Origin: Porphyromonas sp. oral taxon 275
GTDB taxonomy: Bacteria > Bacteroidota > Bacteroidia > Bacteroidales > Porphyromonadaceae
Length of the DNA: 64,000 nucleotides
Assembly: GCF_018127745.1 (NCBI RefSeq)
Contig: NZ_CP072333.1
Span: 868,001 to 932,000, forward strand
Reading direction: 5' to 3'
Part shown: piece after piece, positions 28,051-36,869 of the stretch
How the letters are laid out: every line of letters begins with the position of its first letter
Position numbering within the stretch: the stretch's first letter is position 1
The notes under the pieces: model-generated
Database searches by the model: none
Told to the model about the DNA's origin: nothing
What the model saw: only the letters and a program-made list of their open reading frames with translations
Position numbers and translations under genes: made by a program

Positions 28051-28058
28051 GCACAAAG
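28051..28058 (-). promoter_or_regulatory. Promoter -7 box of holA
   Basis: TATCTTTG on the minus strand, 75 bases before holA and 9 bases from the divergent HSDR_N start. Confidence 0.45.
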
Positions 28059-28067
28059 ATACGCATC

Positions 28068-28514
28068 ATGGAGCTAAACCTGCCTAGCTACGAGCCACGC
28101 CTCAGCCAGCGCTCGGGCAAGACCTATATATATGATGAGCTACGTCGCAAGGCGGTGCGCCTCACCCCCGAGGAGTGGGTGCGCCAGCACTTCGTGCACT
28201 ACCTCCTCAGCTATCTAGGCTACCCCTCAGGGCTGATGATGAATGAGGTGGGGCTGGAGCTCGGACAGACCAAGAAGCGCTGCGATACGGTCGTCTACGA
28301 CCGCCAGCTGCGCCCGCTGATGCTCCTCGAGTACAAGGCGCCCCAGGTGCCGATCACCGACAAGGTCCTCCAGCAGATCGTCCGCTACAACTATGCCCTG
28401 CGCGTCCCCTACCTAGTCCTGAGCAACGGCCTCACACACTACGCCTGGCGCATCGACTACGAGGGGCAGAGCTACAGCCCGCTGCCGCAGCTGCCCCGCT
28501 ATACGGAGCTCTAG
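28068..28514 (+). CDS. Stand-alone HSDR_N-type nuclease domain protein
   Basis: 148 residues, all of it the N-terminal domain of type I restriction endonuclease R subunits. A PD-(D/E)xK site is visible: Glu 60 (MMNEVGLELG), Asp 73 (KRCDTVVYD) and Glu 88-x-Lys 90 (LLEYKAP), followed by KVLQQIVRYNYALRVPYLVLSNG. No helicase, methylase or specificity gene is nearby, so it is not part of a restriction system here. Followed after 46 bases by DUF2851. Cellular role unknown. Confidence 0.85.
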   Translation: MELNLPSYEPRLSQRSGKTYIYDELRRKAVRLTPEEWVRQHFVHYLLSYLGYPSGLMMNEVGLELGQTKKRCDTVVYDRQLRPLMLLEYKAPQVPITDKVLQQIVRYNYALRVPYLVLSNGLTHYAWRIDYEGQSYSPLPQLPRYTEL

Positions 28515-28560
28515 CCTCCGACACCACAGAAGACACAGCCCACTACCTTATCTCCCCACC

Positions 28561-29778
28561 ATGGAAGCCTTCCTTCACTACCTCTGGCTACATCAGCGCT
28601 ACGATCAGCTCATCCCTACGGGAGCGCTGGCTGGTGCACGCATCGAGGTGCTCGACCCAGGCGAACTGAACCTCCATGCAGGCCCCGACTTCTTCGCCGC
28701 CCGCATACGCATCGACCAGCTCCTATGGGTGGGCTGTGTCGAGATCCATCATGCCGCCTCCGAGTGGTTTGCCCATGGGCACCACGCAGACCCTGCCTAC
28801 AGCTCGGTGATCTTGCATGTCGTCGAGGTCGACAATCGGCAGGTGGCGGGGCTCAATGGACAGGAGCTGCCGACCTGCCTCATCCTCGTCCCCCGCACTC
28901 AGCCCGAGGAGCAGGCGGCGCTGGTCGAGCAGCTCTACAGCCGTTCCTCAGCGGAGGCGCTCCTTAGCCTCAGTGCAGAGGAGCGCTCCAGCCTCCTCCT
29001 TTGTCTCTATAGAGCACGCATGCAGGCCAAGGTGCAGGCCTGCGCGCAGCTGCTGGAGCGTGCCTCGGGAGACTGGGGGCAGTGCTTCTGGGCACAGCTG
29101 TTACGCTACTTCGGCGGCGCGCTCAATAGTGAGGCCATGGAGCGCCTAGCCTTTGCCCTGCACCTGCACCTACTGCAGAAGCACAGTGACCGCCTGGATC
29201 AAGTGGAGGCGCTCCTACTGGGGCAAGCTGGGCTCATCGAGGTACTGCCCGAGGGCGCCTATAGGACGCAGCTCGCCGAGGAATATCACTTCCTGCGGCA
29301 TAAGTACGAGCTTCGCGCGCTGGGAGCAGGCACCTTCCGCCGTGCACGGACGCGTCCCGCCAACCTCCCCGAGCGTCGTCTGCTGCAGCTCGCTGCCCTC
29401 CTCACGCGCCGTGACTTCCTCGGGGATCGCTGCCTGAGAGCAAAGACGCGCCGCGCGCTGCACGAGCTCTTCACACTACCCGCTGCTGGGGCGGAGGTCG
29501 AGGGACAGCCAGCACGCGCCGCGATCACGGGCAGCCTCTGCGACCTCCTGATCATCAATGTCGTCTTGCCCTACCAGGTCCTCTACGCGCAGCGGCAGGA
29601 GGGTCTGAGGGACGCTGCCCCAGATCTCGAGCTCCTCAGCTCTATCCCAGCCGAGGACAATAGGGTGACGCGCCTCTACCGAGCGGCAGGGCTAGAGCTG
29701 CGGGATGCCCTCGATAGCCAGGCGATACTCCAGCTGGAGCACTACCGCGAGGCGCGGGAGCGTAGGCTGAAGGGCTAG
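28561..29778 (+). CDS. DUF2851 family protein
   Basis: 405 residues, soluble. The N-terminal third carries the family core HAGPDFFAARIRIDQLLWVG near residues 39-58, then GCVEIHHAASEWFAHGHHADPAY and SVILHVVEVDNRQV. These conserved His/Glu/Asp residues look like a metal or nuclease-type site, but no activity is established to my knowledge. The rest is helical. Convergent with the TonB receptor gene, with a shared terminator. Confidence 0.8.
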   Translation: MEAFLHYLWLHQRYDQLIPTGALAGARIEVLDPGELNLHAGPDFFAARIRIDQLLWVGCVEIHHAASEWFAHGHHADPAYSSVILHVVEVDNRQVAGLNGQELPTCLILVPRTQPEEQAALVEQLYSRSSAEALLSLSAEERSSLLLCLYRARMQAKVQACAQLLERASGDWGQCFWAQLLRYFGGALNSEAMERLAFALHLHLLQKHSDRLDQVEALLLGQAGLIEVLPEGAYRTQLAEEYHFLRHKYELRALGAGTFRRARTRPANLPERRLLQLAALLTRRDFLGDRCLRAKTRRALHELFTLPAAGAEVEGQPARAAITGSLCDLLIINVVLPYQVLYAQRQEGLRDAAPDLELLSSIPAEDNRVTRLYRAAGLELRDALDSQAILQLEHYREARERRLKG

Positions 29779-29826
29779 GCAAAGTCCTTCGATCCCCATA
29801 GCTAAGCCCGAGGTCCCCCGATACAG

Positions 29827-29874
29827 ATCCGCCCCCACCACGAGCCCATACATGAGCTCGCGGTGGGGGCGGAT
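29827..29874. terminator. Terminator between DUF2851 and hmuR-like genes
   Basis: 13-bp perfect stem ATCCGCCCCCACC (29827-29839) against 29862-29874, with TCTTTT following on the plus strand. Convergent genes on either side. Confidence 0.75.
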
Positions 29875-29896
29875 GTCTTTTGTCCCAAGGCGGCTG

Positions 29897-31837
29897 CTAG
29901 AGCGAGAGGCCGAGGGAGAGGTAGTAGCTACGGCCTGGGGAGGTCGAGCCCGTGACGTTCAGCGTCTCGGGGTGGTAGTCGAAGAGGTTGTCTATCCCTG
30001 CCCCGAGACGAACGTGATCGCGCCAGGCGATGCCCGCATGGAGGCGGGAGAGGGTGAAGCCCTCATGCCGCACGGCGAGGTAATCCTTGAGGTCGGTATT
30101 GTACTGAGCGGTCTCTACGCTGCTCGACCCACGTAGGGTATAGCTAGCGCTGAGGGCGTATCGACCTAGGCGATGCTCCCAGCCGAGCGTGCTGGTGAAG
30201 TTGTGCGGACGCGTGCTGGCGAAGGGGAGCCTGCGTCCAGACTTACTCATCACGCGGTCGAGATCCCGTAGCCATACGTAGTCCCCAGCGAAGTGGAAGC
30301 CTAGCGGCAGACGCCAGCGCAGGCTAGCCTGCAGGTTCAGGAGCTGCGCCTTGGTGGAGGTATTGCGATAGCGCTGGGTATCGCCGCCGTCCTCCTCGAC
30401 CATGCTGATGCGGTTCTTAATCTCATTGTAGGAGGCGATGAGGGTGAGGTTGAGCTGCTGTGTCTGCCACTCGGAGGAGAGGCTAAGCATACGGCTGGTC
30501 TCGGGGCGAAGCCCGTCGTTGCCCTTGATGAAGAACATCCCGAGGTGGTCCCAGCTCATGAAGAGCTCCTTGATCGAGGGCGAGCGGAAGCCCTCCGAGT
30601 AGGAGGCTCGGAGGCGCATACGGTCTACGCTGTAGAGTACCGAGAGGCGCGGAGAGAGGTGCCCCCCGAAGCGGCTGTGGCTGTCGTAGCGGAGTCCGCC
30701 CACCACGGAGCAATGCTCAGTCGCATGCCACTCCCCTTGGGCGTAGAGCGAATAGAGCGCGGCGCGGCGTGTAGCGCCGTCCTCGGAGATGCGGTTGCCC
30801 TTGAGGTCCTCGGCGTAGAGCTCGCCACCGATATTGGCCAGTATGGGTGTGGAGCCCTCCTTACCATAGTTGTACTGCAGGCGTGCCGTATGGGCATGGA
30901 AGAGGAAGACAGGGCTCTTGCTACCTACGTAGGTGTACCAATAGGAGCGGTCGTAGAGCTCGTTGTTGTAGTCCAGGCTTAGGCTGGAGCGGTCGGAGAA
31001 GGCGTAGTAGCCCTTGCCGCCGAGGTTGTGTGTGCGGTAGTGATTGCGCGTGGCGCCGTCCTGCTCCTGGTCGCGGAAGCTGTAGCGGACGAAGGCCGAG
31101 AGCTCGAGTCGATCCCCCTCGGGGCGGTAGCGAAGGCTCTGGCCGAAGTATTGGGTCTTGCTCCCCATCACCGCGTTCTGCGCCAGCTGGTCGGTCGCCC
31201 CACTACGTGTGGGGATGGTGTAGCCCTTCAGGTCGGTGTAGCCGAGCGAGGTGCTGCTGTAGAGCCCCTTGTAGCGCGCCATGAGCCCTGCCGTATAGCG
31301 TGTCTGCCCCTCACTGCTGTAGTCGAGGCCAGCAGTGGCCTGGAGCCGCTTGCTCGCCTTCTTGGTGATGAAGTTCACTACGCCACCTATAGCATTGGAG
31401 CCATAAAGGGCGGAGGCAGCCCCACGGATGATCTCGATGCGCTCGATGGTCGTCATGTCGATGCGATTGAGGTCTACCACCCCGTTCCCCTCGGAGGTGA
31501 TCTTCTCCCCGTCGATGAGGAAGAGGATGTAGTCCCCCGTCATGCCCTGGATTGACACGCGGTACTGTGCTCCGTGGACGGTAACGTTGACCCCTGGGAT
31601 GGTCATCTGCAGGGCATCGGCTGCCGAGCGTGGCTGCACGCGCTCCAGGTCCTTGCGACTGATGACCTGGGTCATGATGGGGAGCTTCTTCAGTAGGCGC
31701 GGGGTCTGTGTCCCCGTGACGACGACCTCTGAGATGGCGTAGCTGCGCGCGACGCTATCCTGCGTAGAGGTCTGTGCCAAGAGCTCGGGCGACAGGCTGA
31801 GCGCCGAGAGGGAGAGGAGAGGTAATACTAAGCGCAT
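29897..31837 (-). CDS. HmuR-like TonB-dependent haem receptor
   Basis: 646 residues with a signal peptide (ending LLAQ at about residue 22). Outer-membrane barrel with an N-terminal plug (about 30-160; IRGAASALYGSNAIGGVVNF). The haem-receptor boxes are visible: FRSP at 417-420, His 431 (MSWDHLG) and NDGL at 440-443, with a plug His at 88 (TVHGAQYR). These fall at nearly the positions I recall for P. gingivalis HmuR (H95, H434, YRAP, NPDL). Start at MRLVLPLLSL; a longer frame to 31897 crosses the upstream hairpin. No hmuSTUV genes follow. Confidence 0.88.
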   Translation of the reverse strand: MRLVLPLLSLSALSLSPELLAQTSTQDSVARSYAISEVVVTGTQTPRLLKKLPIMTQVISRKDLERVQPRSAADALQMTIPGVNVTVHGAQYRVSIQGMTGDYILFLIDGEKITSEGNGVVDLNRIDMTTIERIEIIRGAASALYGSNAIGGVVNFITKKASKRLQATAGLDYSSEGQTRYTAGLMARYKGLYSSTSLGYTDLKGYTIPTRSGATDQLAQNAVMGSKTQYFGQSLRYRPEGDRLELSAFVRYSFRDQEQDGATRNHYRTHNLGGKGYYAFSDRSSLSLDYNNELYDRSYWYTYVGSKSPVFLFHAHTARLQYNYGKEGSTPILANIGGELYAEDLKGNRISEDGATRRAALYSLYAQGEWHATEHCSVVGGLRYDSHSRFGGHLSPRLSVLYSVDRMRLRASYSEGFRSPSIKELFMSWDHLGMFFIKGNDGLRPETSRMLSLSSEWQTQQLNLTLIASYNEIKNRISMVEEDGGDTQRYRNTSTKAQLLNLQASLRWRLPLGFHFAGDYVWLRDLDRVMSKSGRRLPFASTRPHNFTSTLGWEHRLGRYALSASYTLRGSSSVETAQYNTDLKDYLAVRHEGFTLSRLHAGIAWRDHVRLGAGIDNLFDYHPETLNVTGSTSPGRSYYLSLGLSL

Positions 31838-31857
31838 GGGGTAGGCTTTAATGGGAC

Positions 31858-31895
31858 GCCCCAAGCACGAGTCGGATCGAGGTCGTGCTTGGGGC
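31858..31895 (-). terminator. Hairpin between hmuY-like and hmuR-like genes
   Basis: 13-bp perfect stem GCCCCAAGCACGA (31858-31870) against 31883-31895, 38 bases after the HmuY-like stop and 20 bases before the receptor ATG. Expected to lower receptor expression relative to the lipoprotein or to protect its transcript. Confidence 0.65.
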
Positions 31896-31932
31896 ATACC
31901 GTAGGGGCGTGTGGCCTAGGGCCGCATCGCTG

Positions 31933-32655
31933 CTAGTCGATAGGGTATACGTACTGGAGGGTAATGACGGCCGTCACATCGGCCTTGCCATTGAGGATGC
32001 CCTTATGGGAGAGTACCTTGACCTTGGCGTGCTTCCCAGTGGCCGTACGCACGATGTAGACCTTGTCGCTGACCACCGTGCTGGGGCCGCCTGTATTGCT
32101 CCCGCCGAGGTGTACAGAGAGGTCCTGGACGATGGCGCCGCGGCGGATGATTTTGAAGACAGGCATAGGGCTACCGGGGACCTCCTTGAGCTCACGCGTC
32201 GTGGTGAGGACGAGGTTGGCAGGCGTGTTGACGTAGGAGTCGAAGAGGCTCTTCGATGGATTGCCGCCGCCAAAGTGGGGGGAGGCTATGAGCTGGGGCT
32301 GCATCTTGTCGGTCTCCACGCTCGCGGGGACGGGGATGGAGGCATTGATGTTGGTCTCCGAGGTCTCGTAGGCGCCACCCTTGCCCGAGCCTGAGGTGCC
32401 GCTATTGGTGCGGAACTCATAGCGGTGCAGCCCGAGGTCCCAGCTCTGGTCCTTCTTGATGGCCTCGTCGTCGTACTTGGCGGTCTTGACTACCTTGCCC
32501 TGCTCGAAGGAGAAGTACACATAGTCGGTATAGCTGGTCGCGTCGATGACGACGGTCTTGGCATTCGCCTTGGAGGGTTCGTCCTTCTTACTGCAGCTCG
32601 AGGCGAAGAGGGCGAGGCTAGCGCAGGCGGCTAGTAGAGAGATTCTTTTGATCAT
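31933..32655 (-). CDS. HmuY-family haem-binding lipoprotein
   Basis: 240 residues, lipobox ASSC (Cys 21) followed by SKKDEP. HmuY text is clear: TVVIDATSYTDYVYFSFEQGKVV at 34-56, SWDLGLHRYEFRTNSG at 71-86, GKGGAYETSETNI at 91-103, DKVYIVRTATGKHAKVKV at 197-214 and a final QYVYPID. HmuY is a surface haemophore that passes haem to HmuR. The haem ligands of P. gingivalis HmuY (two His) do not both appear conserved; Met 164 and His 182 are the nearest candidates. Start at MIKRISLL; the frame to 32733 overlaps the promoter. Confidence 0.88.
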   Translation of the reverse strand: MIKRISLLAACASLALFASSCSKKDEPSKANAKTVVIDATSYTDYVYFSFEQGKVVKTAKYDDEAIKKDQSWDLGLHRYEFRTNSGTSGSGKGGAYETSETNINASIPVPASVETDKMQPQLIASPHFGGGNPSKSLFDSYVNTPANLVLTTTRELKEVPGSPMPVFKIIRRGAIVQDLSVHLGGSNTGGPSTVVSDKVYIVRTATGKHAKVKVLSHKGILNGKADVTAVITLQYVYPID

Positions 32656-32701
32656 TGCGGTTAGGTGTAATCGAGATATTGAGGTTCCTAAACTACGGGT
32701 G

Positions 32702-32709
32702 CAAAGGTA
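32702..32709 (-). promoter_or_regulatory. Promoter -7 box of the hmuY-like gene
   Basis: TACCTTTG on the minus strand, 46 bases before the start. No Fur-like palindrome recognised around it. Confidence 0.5.
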
Positions 32710-32914
32710 CGCTAGCTCCAGAGCCTTCGCCATACCCTCATGTAGTGATTTCGACTTCCTCGGCTACCTATCTATAGTTAGCTCGGGCGCTGCCCTTAGC
32801 TTGCTGCCGACGGCTCCCGAAGCAAAGGGAGCTCCCCGAAGGGGATCACCTAATATGATACGGAGAGGCGTCCTCTATATCGGTGCGCGCAGCCCCTCTC
32901 ATATCGGGGGCTCG

Positions 32915-32998
32915 CTGACTGATATCCCTCACGGGGCTGACTGGCATCCATCAGGAGCTTGACTGATAGCCCTCAGCGCTCTGACGGATATCCCTCAG
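32915..32998. repeat. Four-unit 22-bp palindrome array E
   Basis: Cores at 32921 (GATATC), 32943 (GGCATC), 32965 (GATAGC) and 32987 (GATATC), exact 22-bp steps, same polarity as array D. It lies in the divergent gap 32656-33280 between the hmuY-like gene and pta. The rest of the gap shows only the two promoters. Confidence 0.92.
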
Positions 32999-33208
32999 CC
33001 TCGGGAGAGATAGGGTAGGGCTCCGCCTTAGCCTTGCGGTGCTAGCCTCGAGCCCAAAGGCCCGCACTTGCCAGCCTTCCCCAAGAGTGCTTCTCCTGGG
33101 TGCAAAGCACCTCCGGACTCTCTATGCTGTAGGGGATCATTGCCTTAGCCCCAGGGGGAGGGCGCAGCAAAAAGATTCATGCTCTCTATTGGGAATTTAA
33201 GCACGACC

Positions 33209-33240
33209 TTGGGAAAGCCAGTAGATATTCCGTACCTTTG
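33209..33240 (+). promoter_or_regulatory. Promoter of pta-ackA
   Basis: TTG at 33209-33211, 21 bases, TACCTTTG at 33233-33240. Good Bacteroidota promoter, 40 bases before the pta start. Confidence 0.65.
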
Positions 33241-33280
33241 AGCAAAGCGAACTAACAACATCAACAAATCTACCATTACT

Positions 33281-34297
33281 ATGGATCTGATTCAGGACAT
33301 TATCGATAGAGCTAAGGCTAACCCTCAGCACATCGTATTCCCCGAAGGGACAGAGGAGCGTACTCTTAAGGCAGCAGACCGCCTGCTGCGTGACGGTGTC
33401 GTCCGTCTAACCCTCATCGGTGACCCCTACGCTATCCGATCTCGCGCACACGACCTCGGTCTACGTAATATAGATAAGGCCGAGCTCCTCGACCCGAAGA
33501 AGCACGCCAAGAAGGAAGCCTATAAGGAGCTCCTGCTGGAGCTGCGCCGTAGTAAGGGCCTCACCGAGGAGCAGGCTGCTATCCTCGTCGAGGATCCCCT
33601 CTACCTAGGCTGCCTCATGATCAAGGCCGGCGATGCCGACGGCGAGCTAGCTGGTGCGATCAATGCTACGGGGGACGTGCTGCGCCCAGCACTGCAGATC
33701 GTCAAGACGACGCCAGGCATCAGCTGCGTCAGCGGGATCTTCCTGATGTTCCTCCCTCATGGAGACTACGGCGACAACGGACTACTGCTCTTCGCTGACT
33801 GCGCCGTCATGCCCAACCCCACTGCGCCCGAGCTCGCACAGATCGCGATCTCCTCGGCCGACTCGGCTCGTGCCATCGCAGGCATCGAGCCCCGCATCGC
33901 TATGCTGAGCTTCTCGACCAAGGGCAGTGCCCACCACGAGATGGTAGATAAGGTCGTCGAGGCTACGCGCCTGGCTAAGGAGCAGGCTCCTGAGCTGCTG
34001 CTCGATGGAGAGCTGCAGCTGGATGCAGCCCTGGTCTCCAAGGTCGCCTCGCTCAAGGCTCCCGATAGCCTCGTAGCAGGCAAGGCCAATGTCCTGGTCT
34101 TCCCCTCCCTCGAGGCTGGGAATATCGGCTACAAGCTGGTGCAGCGCCTAGCTGGGGCAGAGGCTGTTGGGCCTATCCTGCAGGGTATGGCTGCCCCCGT
34201 CAATGACCTGAGCCGTGGAGCTTCGGTCGAGGACATCTACAAGATGGCTGCCATCACCGCCAATCAGGCCATCGCCCTGAAGGCCAAGAAGGCCTAG
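33281..34297 (+). CDS. pta: Phosphate acetyltransferase
   Basis: 338 residues, the short (single-domain) Pta. Transfers acetyl from acetyl-CoA to phosphate; with AckA it yields ATP and acetate. Starts MDLIQDIIDRAKANPQHIVFPEGTEERTLKAA, and shows the family GYKLVQRLAGAEAVGPILQGMAAPVNDLSRG near the C-terminus. Operon with ackA (38-base gap). The acetyl-CoA source encoded in this window is the pyruvate dehydrogenase at 45-50 kb. Confidence 0.97.
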   Translation: MDLIQDIIDRAKANPQHIVFPEGTEERTLKAADRLLRDGVVRLTLIGDPYAIRSRAHDLGLRNIDKAELLDPKKHAKKEAYKELLLELRRSKGLTEEQAAILVEDPLYLGCLMIKAGDADGELAGAINATGDVLRPALQIVKTTPGISCVSGIFLMFLPHGDYGDNGLLLFADCAVMPNPTAPELAQIAISSADSARAIAGIEPRIAMLSFSTKGSAHHEMVDKVVEATRLAKEQAPELLLDGELQLDAALVSKVASLKAPDSLVAGKANVLVFPSLEAGNIGYKLVQRLAGAEAVGPILQGMAAPVNDLSRGASVEDIYKMAAITANQAIALKAKKA

Positions 34298-34335
34298 CTC
34301 CGCCCCCTTAGTCTCACCATCCCAGGATAAACCTT

Positions 34336-35592
34336 ATGAAGATCCTAGTCCTCAACTGTGGGAGCAGCTCGCTGAAGTTTGCCCTCATCGAGCTCCCTAC
34401 CTACCGTGTCCTCACCTCGGGGAATGAAGAGCGTGTCGGTATCAACGACTCCTTCATCCGCTTCAAGCGTCCCGACGGCACCAAGGAGGAGCGTCACCTA
34501 CCCATCCCCGACCACACGCGTGGTGTAGAGATCATCCTCGACATCCTCCGCGAGGAGCACTTCGTAGCCTCCTTCGATGAGATCGACGCTATCGGCCATC
34601 GCCTCGTGCACGGAGGTGAGCGCTTTGCCTCCAGCGTCCGTATCAATGCCGAGGTCCTCGAGAAGCTCCGTGAGTGCGTGCCCTTGGCTCCGCTGCACAA
34701 CCCTGCCAACATCCTCGGGATCGAGGCCGTGACCAAGGTGCTGCCCCAGGTGCCTCAGGTGGGTGTCTTCGACACGGCCTTCCACCAGACGATGCCCGAG
34801 CACGCCTTCATGTACGCGCTGCCCTACGAGTTCTACTCGGAGTTCGGCATCCGTCGCTACGGCTTCCACGGTACGAGCCATCAGTACGTCAGTGAGGTAG
34901 GGGCCGAGCTGGCAGGCATAGACCTAGCGAACTCCAAGATCGTGACCGCCCACGTGGGTAGTGGTGCCTCTATGGCTGCGATCCTGAACGGTCGCAGCAT
35001 CGATACCTCTATGGGACTGACGCCCAACGAAGGCCTCATGATGGGTACGCGTGCTGGGGACATCGACAGCGGGGTACTAGACTTCCTCCTGGCGAAGAAG
35101 GATTACCGTCCCGAGTTCATCGCGCCTTACCTCAAGAATGATAAGGAGGTGGGCAAGACTGAGCTGAGCCTGCAGGACCTGACGCACCTCCTGACCAAGA
35201 AAAGTGGGTTGGAGGGCATCAGCACCCAGGGCTCGGATATGCGCGACGTCGCTAAGGCCGCCGAGGGAGGTAGTCACCGCGATCGTCTAGCCATCACTAT
35301 GCACGCCTATCGAGTGAAGAAGTACGTCGGCGCCTACGCTGCCGCGCTGGGTGGTCTAGACCTACTGATCTTCACCGCTGGGGTAGGGGAGAACCGCCCC
35401 CCTATGCGTACCGAGGTGTGCCAGGGGCTGGAGTTCCTCGGCATCAAGATCGATGAGGAGCTGAACCAGCAGGCCATGGGCCGCACGATGCTGATCAGCG
35501 CCCCCGATAGCCGCGTTAAGGTCGCTGTCGTAGCCACCGACGAGGAGTATATGATCGCCAAGGATACCTACCGTATCGTCAGCGAAGGCTAG
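34336..35592 (+). CDS. ackA: Acetate kinase
   Basis: 418 residues, slightly longer than the usual 400. Makes ATP and acetate from acetyl phosphate. The phosphate-binding signature MKILVLNCGSSSLKFAL opens the protein; the catalytic region shows RRYGFHGTSHQYVS near 172-185, GSGASMAAI near 208-216 and GVGENRPPMR near 350. Ends at a strong terminator, so pta-ackA is a two-gene operon. Confidence 0.97.
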   Translation: MKILVLNCGSSSLKFALIELPTYRVLTSGNEERVGINDSFIRFKRPDGTKEERHLPIPDHTRGVEIILDILREEHFVASFDEIDAIGHRLVHGGERFASSVRINAEVLEKLRECVPLAPLHNPANILGIEAVTKVLPQVPQVGVFDTAFHQTMPEHAFMYALPYEFYSEFGIRRYGFHGTSHQYVSEVGAELAGIDLANSKIVTAHVGSGASMAAILNGRSIDTSMGLTPNEGLMMGTRAGDIDSGVLDFLLAKKDYRPEFIAPYLKNDKEVGKTELSLQDLTHLLTKKSGLEGISTQGSDMRDVAKAAEGGSHRDRLAITMHAYRVKKYVGAYAAALGGLDLLIFTAGVGENRPPMRTEVCQGLEFLGIKIDEELNQQAMGRTMLISAPDSRVKVAVVATDEEYMIAKDTYRIVSEG

Positions 35593-35614
35593 CGACCGCC
35601 TTCCTATATAAATA

Positions 35615-35661
35615 AGGAGAGGGGCAGAGAGCGTCTGTAGCACGCTCCCTGCCCCTCCTCT
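35615..35661 (+). terminator. Terminator after ackA
   Basis: Stem GAGGGGCAG/CTGCCCCTC extended by GAGCGT/ACGCTC with small mismatches, followed by a T-rich stretch. Confidence 0.8.
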
Positions 35662-35662
35662 G

Positions 35663-35689
35663 TTGTTCTTTGCTTTTTCTTTACCTTTG
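35663..35689 (+). promoter_or_regulatory. Promoter of ilvE
   Basis: TTG at 35663-35665, 16 bases, TACCTTTG at 35682-35689, 45 bases before the ilvE start. Confidence 0.5.
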
Positions 35690-35734
35690 CCCTAGGGAGT
35701 TCTTAGAGCTCCCCATCGTACACGATAACAAACT

Positions 35735-36781
35735 ATGGCTATAATTATGGAGAACAAACAGGAACTTGACTGGAGCTCGCTCGGCTTCGGCTATCATCCC
35801 ACCCACTACAATGTACGCTGCTACTGGCGTGATGGTGCCTGGGGCGAGCTCGAGGTCTCTGACTCGGAGATGATCACGATTCCGATGGCGGCTACCTCGC
35901 TTCACTATGGACAGGAGGCCTTCGAGGGACTCAAGGCCTTCCGTGGTCGTGATGGCAAGGTACGCGTCTTCCGCCCTGAGGAGAACGCCGCGCGCCTGCA
36001 GTCCACCTGCCGAGGCATCCTCATGCCCGAGCTCCCTACGGAGCGCTTCCTCGAGGCGATCGACCGCGTCCTGGAGCTCAACAAGGACTTCATCCCTCCC
36101 TATGAGAGCGGAGCCTCGCTGTATATCCGTCCCCTACTGATTGGACTAGGGAAGCAGGTCGGGATCGCCCCTGCCAACGAATACCTCTTCCTCGTCTTCG
36201 TCACCCCCGTAGGGGCGTACTTCAAGACGGGCTTCCGCCCCTCGCCCATGGCGATCATGCGTGGCTACGACCGAGCTGCACCCCTGGGTACGGGTACCTA
36301 TAAGGTAGGGGGGAACTATGCCGCTAGCCTCAAGTCCGGTGTCCTCGCCCACGAGCTGGGCTACTCCGCCGTCATCTACCTCGATGCAAAGGAGAAGCTC
36401 TACATCGATGAGTGTGGCCCTGCGAACTTCTTCGGCATTCGTGAGAACACCTACATCACCCCTAAGAGTAGCTCTATCCTGCCCTCGGTCACCAACAAGA
36501 GCCTCATGCAGCTGGCTCAGGATATGGGGCTCAAGGTAGAGCAGCGCCCCGTGCACGTCGATGAGCTAGCGACCTTTGAGGAGGCTGGCGCCTGCGGTAC
36601 CGCTGCGGTCATCAGCCCTATCCTGCGTGTCGATGACCTCGATGAGCACAAGCAGTACATCATCAGTAAGGATGGCAATCCTGGCCCTATCTCGACGGCC
36701 CTCTACGAACGTCTACGTGCCATCCAGTACGGCGACTACCCAGACGAACATGGGTGGGTGCGCCTCTACGAATCGCTCTAG
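35735..36781 (+). CDS. ilvE: Branched-chain amino acid aminotransferase
   Basis: 348 residues. PLP enzyme that moves the amino group between Leu/Ile/Val and 2-oxoglutarate. Type IIs signatures: SLHYGQEAFEGLKAFRG near 54-70, GTGTYKVGGNYAASLKS near 187-203 with the PLP lysine (Lys 193 region), and EEAGACGTAAVISPI near 280-294. A second ATG at 35747 (MENKQELDWSSLGFGY) matches relatives as well or better and may be the true start. Monocistronic. Confidence 0.95.
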   Translation: MAIIMENKQELDWSSLGFGYHPTHYNVRCYWRDGAWGELEVSDSEMITIPMAATSLHYGQEAFEGLKAFRGRDGKVRVFRPEENAARLQSTCRGILMPELPTERFLEAIDRVLELNKDFIPPYESGASLYIRPLLIGLGKQVGIAPANEYLFLVFVTPVGAYFKTGFRPSPMAIMRGYDRAAPLGTGTYKVGGNYAASLKSGVLAHELGYSAVIYLDAKEKLYIDECGPANFFGIRENTYITPKSSSILPSVTNKSLMQLAQDMGLKVEQRPVHVDELATFEEAGACGTAAVISPILRVDDLDEHKQYIISKDGNPGPISTALYERLRAIQYGDYPDEHGWVRLYESL

Positions 36782-36869
36782 GCCTGGGAGGAAGATCCTC
36801 TAAGGCTGGGGTAACAATAGCCTAGCCAGCCTAAGGCGTCCCTAGTATCACCATTAAGACAAAGGAACA

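Noticed and set aside
28068..28514. Type I restriction system
   Set aside because: Only the R-subunit N-terminal domain is present; no helicase part, HsdM or HsdS nearby.
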